From Pseudomonas fluorescens (GTDB lineage Bacteria > Pseudomonadota > Gammaproteobacteria > Pseudomonadales > Pseudomonadaceae), in contig NZ_MSDF01000058.1 in the NCBI RefSeq assembly GCF_002022275.1, forward strand, positions 67,074-131,073: DNA of 64,000 nucleotides. The letters are read 5' to 3'. The notes beneath the pieces were generated by a model that was not told where the DNA came from, made no database searches, and saw only the letters and a list, made by a program, of their open reading frames with translations. Shown piece by piece: positions 37,659 to 46,800 of the stretch (the first letter of the stretch is position 1; each line of letters begins with the position of its first letter). Both the position numbers and the translations under genes were made by a program.

Positions 37659-40600
37659 TTAAGAAATGAGTTTCTCAAGATCATTGGCTGATAGACGTTT
37701 GAGGGCCTCCAGAGATTTAGTCAGTTCATCCTGCAAGGGCTGTAAATCGCCCTGCAGCCCCTGCAGCTCATCACAGAAACCCTGCAGGTTGTCGGTGGTG
37801 AACAGCACTTTAAGTGGCACTTCCAGGTTCAATTGCTCGCGAATACGCATCACCACCTGGGTCGCCAGCAACGAATGGCCGCCGAGGGCGAAGAAGTTGT
37901 CATGGCGCCCTACGCGTTCAACCTCCAGCACCGCCTGCCAAATGCCCGCCACATCGCTTTCAAGCTCGCCTTGTGGGGCCACAAAAGCCTGCTGCATCAG
38001 GCTGGCGTCCGGCTCGGGCAACGCCTTGCGGTCCAGTTTGCCGTTTGCCGTCAGTGGCATTTGCTCCAGCAATACCCAATGTGCAGGCACCATGTAGTCC
38101 GGCAGGTCGGCTTTCAGCGCTGCGCGCAGTTCATCACGCCAAAACGCGAGGTCATCCACCGGCATGCGCGGCACCACGTAGCCCACCAACTGCGTACCGC
38201 CGGCGCCTTCCCGCGCCAGCACGACGGCCTCCCGCACGACAGTCTGGGCCAACAGGCGCGCCTCAATTTCGCCCAACTCGATGCGAAATCCACGCACCTT
38301 GACCTGGTGGTCGATACGCCCCACGTAGTCGATCACACCGTCGGCGCGGTAGCGCGCCAGGTCGCCGGTGCGGTACAGGCGCCCGCCGTCGGCGCCGAAC
38401 GGGTCCGGTACAAAGCGCGTACTGGTGAGGTCGGCACGGTTCAGGTAGCCCCGCGCCAAACCCGCGCGCCCCACGTAAAGCTCGCCAATGCAGCCCCGGG
38501 CGACCGGATTCAGTTCGGCATCCAGCACGTACCAGGACAGGTCCGCAATCGCCACACCAATCGGGCTGGACGCCCCTTGCTCAAGGTCGGCCAGCGACAG
38601 CGGGCGGTACGTCACGTGCACCGTGGTTTCGGTAATCCCGTACATGTTGATCAAGCGTGGCGCCGCATCGCCAAAGCGTTCGAACCAGGGACGCAGGCTG
38701 CTCACCTCCAGGGCCTCACCGCCAAACACGACGTACCGCAGCGACGTCGCTTGCGGCGCGGCACAGGCCTCTTGCATCAATTGCTTGAAGGCCGACGGCG
38801 TCTGGTTCAGCACCGTGACCTGTTGCGCTTGCAGCAAATGCAGAAACGCTTGTGGCGAGCGGCTGACCTCCTGCGGCACGATCACCAGGCGCCCGCCGTA
38901 GAGCAACGCGCCGAAGATCTCCCACACCGAAAAGTCGAACGCGTAGGAGTGGAACAGCGTCCAGCAGTCCTGCGGACCAAATTCAAACCAGCCCTGGGTG
39001 GCCTCGAACAAACGCAGCACATTGCGATGTGGCAACAGCGTGCCTTTGGGTTTGCCGGTGGAGCCTGAGGTGTAGATCACGTAGGCGAGGTTATCCGGCC
39101 CAACATTGACCTGCGGGTTGTGCTCGGCGCCAGCCTGCGCGCCGTCGATCAACAGGCTGTCAACGCCCTGGGGAACCGGCAGGTGTGCCTGGGTCAACAG
39201 CAGGCTCAGGCCGCTGTCCTGGATCATGAACTGCAAGCGCTCTTGCGGGTACGCCGGGTCAAGCGGCACGTAGGCTGCGCCGGCCTTGAGAATCGCCAGC
39301 AAGCCCACCAGCATGTCGAACGAACGCTCCACCGCCAGACCCACCCGAACTTCCGGGCCAACACCCCGCGCAATCAGCGTGTGGGCCAGGCGATTGGCGC
39401 GCCGGTTCAGGTCGCCATAGCTCATGCGCTGGCCTTCAAACACCAGCGCGACCGCGTCCGGCGCTTTCGCCGCTTGCGCTTCGATCAGTTGATGAATCGC
39501 GGCGGTTTGCGGGTAATCCACCGGTTCGCCATTCCACTGCTGCAGCGTGCGCTCGCGCTCATCGTCGGCCAGCATCGGCAATGCGGCGAGGCGTGCCTGC
39601 GGCTGCGCGACAATGCCTTGCAGCAAAGCCTGCCAATGGTGCGCCATGCGCTCGATGGTCGAGCGCTCGAACAGGTCGGTGGCGTAGGTCAACGAAGCAG
39701 CCAGACCGTGCTCGGTCTGCGTGGTGTCCAGCACCAGATCGAATTGCGCCGTGCCGCTGTCCCACGCCAAACCTTCAATCTGCAGCCCCGGCAATTCAAC
39801 GGTGCGACGCTCGGCGCCCTGATGGTTGAACAGCACTTGGAACAACGGGCTGTAGCCGAGGTTGCGTTCCGGCGCCAGCGCTTCCACCAGCTGTTCGAAC
39901 GGCAAATCCTGATGAGCCTGGGCCCCCACGGCAGCGGCCTTGACCTGGGCCAATAACTGGTTGAACGGCAGGCTCCCATGCACGTCGGCACGCAGCACTT
40001 GAGTGTTGACGAAGAAGCCCAGCAACCCTTCGGTTTCGATCCGGTTGCGGTTGGCGATCGGCACGCCGACGCGCACGTCCTGCTGGCCGCTGTAGCGGTG
40101 CAACAAGGTCTGGAACGACGCCAGCAGGAGCATGAACACGGTCACGCCCTCACGCCGGGCAACCTCGTGCAGCTCGGCGGTGAGTGCCGCCGCCACGGTG
40201 AAGTCCAGGCGCGCCCCCTTGAAGCTTTGCTGCGCCGGGCGCGGGCGGTCAAACGGCAACTCCAGCACCGGTTGCTCGCCAGCCAGTTGAGCGGTCCAGT
40301 AATTCAACTGTCGCTCACGCTCGCCCTGCTCCAGCCATTGCCGCTGCCATACCGCATAGTCGGCGTACTGCAGCGGCAAGTCGGCCAATGCCACGTCTCG
40401 TCCGAGGCTGAACCCCTGGTACAACGCAAACAGCTCATCGACCAGCCGTTGCATTGACCAGCCATCGGAAACGATATGGTGCTGGGTGATAACCAGCACG
40501 TGAGCCTCGGCGCCCACCGACAACAGGTCGACGCGCAGTAACGGCCCATTGACCAGATCAAATGGCCGGCGTACCTGGGTTTCCACCCACGCCTGAAGGT

Positions 40601-40865
40601 CTTGCCCGGCCGCTGCAGAGTGACGCTCGACCGATACCGGCCGCGTCGGGTGAATCACCTGCAGCGTTTGCGCGCCCTGTTGCACAAAGGTCGTGCGCAG
40701 CGGCTCATGACGCTCAACCACACGGTCAAAGGCCCGTTGCAACGCGTCGATATCCAGCGCGCCCTCTATACGCAATGCAGCGGGCACGTTGTAGGCGGCG
40801 CTGTGCGGGTCGAGTTGCCAGAGAAACCACTGGCGCTCCTGGGCAAACGATAACGCTAGCGGTTG
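37659..40865 (-). other. NRPS module 3 (C-A-T), Thr
   Basis: LCL-type C domain (SFAQERQWFLWQLDPHS, HHIVSDG). The pocket reads DFWNVGMVHK (FDFSVW, VLNQTP, VFGGE, NMYGITETTVH), the threonine code known from other siderophore synthetases. The carrier is of the LGGHSLLATQ type used before ordinary C domains. The protein ends with a leucine-rich helical tail. Confidence 0.9.
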
Positions 40866-43800
40866 CGCACGCTCCTGGGCCAGCATCGGCACCTCGGGCA
40901 CTTGTTGCAGATCGCTGCAGGCCTGGGCAAACCCGAGAAGCGTCGGTTGCTCGAACAGCGCACGCAACGGCACATCCAGGCCCAGCACGTGACGCACCCG
41001 TGAAATCACTTGAGTCGCCAGCAGCGAGTGACCGCCGCGCTCGAAGAAATGATCATTCAAACCCACTGCGTCAACCTGCAGCACGTTTTGCCAGATGGCG
41101 GCCAACTGGATTTGCAGCGAGCTTTGCGCCGCTACATACGCCACCTGACCTTGATTGATCGTCGGCTGCGGCAGTGCGCGGCGGTCGAGCTTGCCGTTAT
41201 TGTTGAGGGGCAAGGCCTCAAGCATCACCCAGTGGGCAGGCACCATGTAGTCCGGCAAGGACTGGCGCAACACCGCCGCCAAGGCTTGCGCTTCCAGAGC
41301 TGCGGACTGCGCCACGACATACGCGACCAACTGCGCGCCGGTGGGCCCCTCCAGCGCGATCACAGCCGCCTCGCGCACCTGAGGCAGGGCTTGCAGGCAG
41401 GTTTCGATTTCGCCCATCTCGATGCGGAACCCGCGGATCTTCACCTGGTGGTCAATACGGCCCACGTACTCCAGCGCCGCCTTTTCGTTGTAGCGAGCGA
41501 GGTCACCACTGCGATAGAGCCGCGCGCCCGGCACGCCGCAGAACGGATCAGGCAGGAAGCGTTCGGCGGTCAGCGCCGGGCGATCGAAATAGCCCTGGGC
41601 CAGGCCCGCCGAAGCCCCGATACACAGCTCACCGACGCCACAGGTCGGCAGCAATTCAAACGCGCTGTCGAGCACATACAGCGCGCGCCCTTCAATCGCC
41701 CGGCCGATCGGCATGCCATAAGCGTCGTTGGCGTCCGCTCGCTGGCAGTCATGCACGCTGGACACGACGGTGGCTTCGGTCGGGCCATAGGTATTGAGCA
41801 AACGCACCTTGCCGAGCCCGGCCTCATGCCAGGCGCGCACACCTTCCACCGCCATGGCTTCACCGCCCACATGCACCTGGCGCAGGTCGCCCAGGGCGCG
41901 CCCGTCGACGGCACACTCCTTGGCCAGCAAATACCAATAGGCCGCGGGCAAGTCGGCCAGCGTGACGCCGTGCTCAACGATCTCCCGCGCCAGCAGCCCG
42001 GCGTCCCACAACTCGTCACCGCGCATGATCAGCGCTGCACCAACGCACAGGGGTGGGTAGCACTGCTCGACAAAGCCGTCGAAGCTGAAGGTCGCGAACT
42101 GCAACACCCGGTCGGCGGGCGTGAGCGCACTGTAATCTGCCGCCGTGTCGCAAAACTGGTCGAGGGCGGCATGGTCGATGGCCACGCCTTTGGGCTGACC
42201 GGTGGAGCCGGAGGTGTAGATCACATAGGCCAGGTCGCCGGGGGCGGCCCGGTTTGGCGGGTTGGTCGCCGGGTAGCCCGCCAGCTCTTCGCCGCGCGCG
42301 CTGAAGTCCACGCGAGTCAGCCCCTGAGGCAAAGGCAGGTCGGCGAGCAAACCGGTTTCACTGAGCAACAGGTTCAAGCGGCTGTCCGCCAGCATGTAGC
42401 CCAGCCGTTCGGTCGGGTATTTCGGGTCGAGCGGTACGTAGGCAGCGCCGCTTTTAAGGACCGCCAGCAGGCTGACGATCAATTGCGGCCCGCGCCGGGA
42501 CGCCAGGCCCACACGCTGGCCCGGGCCTACGCCGAGCTCCAGCAGGCGATGAGCCAGGCGGTTGGCGCGCGCATTGAGTTCGGCGTAGTCAAGGCGTTCA
42601 TTGCCCGCCTGTACCGCGAGAGCGCCAGGGGTGGCCTGGGCCTGAGCGGCGATACGCTCATGCACACGCACCTGCCGCAGAGCCGTGCAAGGGGATTGGC
42701 TGACCGCAAGCAGCGTGCGTTGCGTACCGTCATCCAGCAATTGCAGATTGCCGAGCGCCACCTGCGCATCCGCTACCAGTTGCGCCAGCAGGTGCTGCAG
42801 GTTGGCACTCAACTGCGCGACCTGTGGCGCGCTGAAGCGCGCACGGTCGTAACTGAATTCCAGGCGCAGGCTGGCACCCAGCTCGATGCCCAGGGTCAGC
42901 GGGTAATGGGTGCGCTCATGGTTGTGCATCTTGCCGAAGGTCAGCCCGGCGGGCGCGCCTCCCTTGAGCGCCTCGGCCACCGGGAAGTTTTCAAACACCA
43001 GCAAGGTGTCGAACAGCGCCGCGCCTTGCTGGCCGGCCCAACCCTGGATGTCGTAGAGCGGTGTGTGTTCATGCTCGCGCAGGCTGAGGTTGAGGGCTTG
43101 CAGCTCAACGAGCCAGTCGGCCGCCAACTGAGCGGGCGAGGCCGCGCTGATGATCGGCAATGTGTTGATGAACAGCCCCAGTTGCTGCTCGATGCCCGGC
43201 AGTGGCGCTGAACGCCCGGCGACGGTGGCGCCAAAAGCTACGCAATCCTGGCCGGTGTAGCGTTGCAGCAGGAGGCTCCAGGCACCTTGCAGCACGGTGT
43301 TCAGGGTGACTTTATGCTGACGGGCGCACTCGCCGAGGGTGCGGGTGAACACGCTGTCCAGCGTCACGTGATGGTCAGCCATGCCCACGCCGTCAACTGG
43401 CGCGCGCAATGCTTCAGCCAGCAAGGTCGGCGCTTGCAGCGGTGCCAGGGCGCTCTTCCAGAACACCTCGCCCGACGCTTGTTGTTGCAGCCAACCGAGG
43501 TAATCACGGAACTGCCCCAACGGCGCCGGCAGCCCAAGACCGGCGTAATGGGAGATGACTTCGCCGAGCAACTGGGCGTTACTCCAGCCATCCATCAGGA
43601 TGTGATGGCTGGTGAAGATCATGTGCCAGGTGGCGCCCGTGGCGCGCACCAGCATCAGGCGAAACAGCGGTGCCGTATTGAGTTCGAAGCCGCGCTCACG
43701 CTCGGCGTCGGCCAGGGCGTCGAAGTCGGCGGCCGGGTCCTCGATCACTTGCAGCTGCAAGTCAATCTGGCGGTGGATCACCTGATGGGCGCCGTCCAGG

Positions 43801-46800
43801 CCCTGCCAATGGAAGCTGCTGCGCAGGATGTCATGCCGGTCCAGGGCGGCCTGCCAGGCACGCCCGAAGTTCAGCAGGTCGAGCCCATCAATGTCCAGGC
43901 GTAACTGGTTGATGTAGGCCTGAGCCTCGGGCTCATACAGCGTGTGGAACAGCATGCCTTGCTGCATCGGTGACAGCGGGTAGAGATCGGCAATGGCCGG
44001 GCCAGGCACCGGCAAATCGTCCAATTGCTGCTGGGTCAGACGCGCCAACGGGAAGTCAGACGGCGTCACCTGCCCGGCGGGCGTGGCGCAGCAGTGCCGG
44101 ATCAGCGCCTTGAGTTCGGCCGTGTACTCATCCGCCAGGCGCTGGATGGTCGAGGCCTGGAACATCTCGCAACTGAACCCCCATTGCAGCGACAACTCAC
44201 CGCCATACACCTGCCCTTCGACTGTCAGCCAGTTGGCCAATGGCGCTTGCGGGTCCTGTGCCTGGCCGCTGCCTTGGGTGGCCGGAACAAACAGCGCCGA
44301 CTCATTGAACTGACGGTCGAACTGGCCGAGGTAATTGAAGGTGATGCGCGGCGGGGCCAGACCTTCAAGGGTTTCGCGCACTTCGGGCGCAGCCAGGTAA
44401 CGCAGCAGGCCGTAGCCCAGGCCCTTGTCGGGCACCGCGCGCAGCTGCTCCTTGATCGATTTGATCGCCGTCGACAGCTCGCCATTCGCTTGCAATCGGA
44501 CCGGGAACAGGCTGGTAAACCAGCCGACGGTACGGGTCAGGTCGAGCGCGTCGAACAGGTCTTCGCGGCCATGTCCTTCGAGCTCGATCAACGCGGCTGC
44601 CTGCCCGCTCCAGCGGCAGACCACGCGGGCCAGCGCCGTCAGCAGCAGGTCGTTGACCTGAGTGCGGTACGCCGCCGGGGCGTCTTGCAGCAACTGGCGG
44701 GTCAGCTCGGCGTCGAGACGAGTTTCGAGCTTGCGGCCCAAATGGTTGTGCAACGCGCCCTCGAGGTTGTCACACGGCAGCTCGAAGTCGACGGACTGCG
44801 CCTGCCAATACGGCAGTTGTGCGTTGAGGGTGTGTGCATGGTCTTGCAGGTGTTGCGCCCAGTGCTGATAGGCGCTGGTCCGGGCCGGCAAAGGCGCCTG
44901 CCGATACGCCTGTTGCAGGTCTTCCAGCAGAATGCGCCACGAGACGCCGTCCACGACCAAGTGATGCACCACCAGCAGCAAACGCTGGGTGCCATCGGCC
45001 ATGGCAACCAGAGCGGCGCGCAGCAACGGGCCTTGCGCCAGGTCGAGGCTGCGCTGAGCCTCATCACACAGTGCGGCGAGCTCGGTGTCGTCGGTTGCCT
45101 GGGACTGCCACAGTGCGGCCTCGGTGACAGGCGCCGCATGGGCTTGCTGCCACTCGCCCGCCTGCTGCACAAACCGCAGGCGCAGGGCGTCGTGCCTGTT
45201 GATCAACTGCGTCAGCGCCGCTTCCAGGCGCACGGGTTCCAGGACCTCACGCGGGGTCAGCAACAGCGATTGGTTCCAGTGGTGACGCGCAGGTATCGCC
45301 TGGGCAAAAAAGCGCTGCTGCACCGGCGTCAGAATCACTTCGCCGCTGACCGGGCCTTGATCGATCACGCTGGCCTGCTCACAGGTTGCGACCAGGGCCA
45401 GACTGCGGATGTTCTGGTACTGAAACAGGTCGCGCGGGCTCAGCCGGATGCCCGCCTGGCGGGCGCGGCTGACCACCTGAATGGAGATGATCGAATCACC
45501 CCCCAGCTCGAAAAAGTTGTCTTCCAGGCCGACGTGTTCGACGCCGAGCACATCGCTCCAGATCGTCGCCAAGGCTTTTTGCAGGTCATTTTCCGGCGCG
45601 ACAAACGCCTGTTGCGGCGTTGCGTCCGGCAAGGGCAAGGCTTTGCGGTCGAGCTTGCCGTTTGCCGTGACGGGCAACCTTGCCAACGTAACCCAGTGCG
45701 TCGGCACCATGTAGTCCGGCAAGCTCTTGAGCAGCCAGGCTTTGAGGTCCGCGGGTGCATCGCTTTCGAGCACCAGGTAGGCGACCAACTGTTTGCCGCC
45801 CTGCACCAACACCACGGCCTCACGCACCGTCGGATGCTGCATCAGCCGCGTCTCTATTTCGCCCAGCTCAATGCGCAAGCCGCGCAGCTTGACCTGATGA
45901 TCGAGGCGACCGAGGTATTCAATCACGCCGTCGGCTCGCTGGCAGACGCGGTCACCGGTGCGGTACAGGCGCTCACTCGCCAAAAAGGGGCTCGGCACAA
46001 AGCGCTCGGCGGTCAGTGCCGGGCGGCGGTGGTAGCTGCGAGCCAGGCCGGTGCCGCCAAGGTACAGCTCGCCGGACACGCCAGCGGGCACCGGGTTGAG
46101 TTGGGCGTCGAGCACGTAGGTGACGAGGTTGGCGATCGGCCGACCGATGGGCACGCTGTCGGCACCTTCGTCGATGCAGGTCCAGTGGGTCACGTCGATC
46201 GCGGCTTCGGTCGGGCCGTAGAGGTTGTACAACCCGGCGCCCGGCAACTTGGCGAACACCTGCCGTTGCGCGTCCAGCGGCAAGGCTTCGCCGCTGCACA
46301 CGATGCGCTTGAGGCCCGTGCAGGCGTGCACGCCCGGCTCGTGAATAAACGCCTGGAGCATCGACGGTACGAAGTGCAACGTGGTGATGGCGTGACGGCC
46401 AATGGTCTCGATCAGGCGCGCCGGTTCACGGTGTTCGCCTGGTGCTGCGACGACCAGACGTGCGCCGGTCATCAACGGCCAGAAGAACTCCCACACCGAC
46501 ACGTCAAAGCTGAACGGGGTTTTCTGCAACACGGCGTCGCCGGCATCCAGGCTGTAAGCCTGCTGCATCCAGCACAGGCGATTGACCAGCGCACGATGGC
46601 TGTTGCCGGCGCCCTTGGGTTTGCCGGTGGAGCCGGAGGTGTAAATCACGTAGGCCAGGTTGAGCGCGTGAACCTCAACAGCGGGCGGCTGCGTACTGTA
46701 GCGGTCGAGCCAATCGGGTGAGGCGTCCAGGGCGATGACGGTATGGGCGCCCACCGGCAGCGACCCCAGCAGGCTTTGCTGGGTCAGCAGCAGTTGAATG

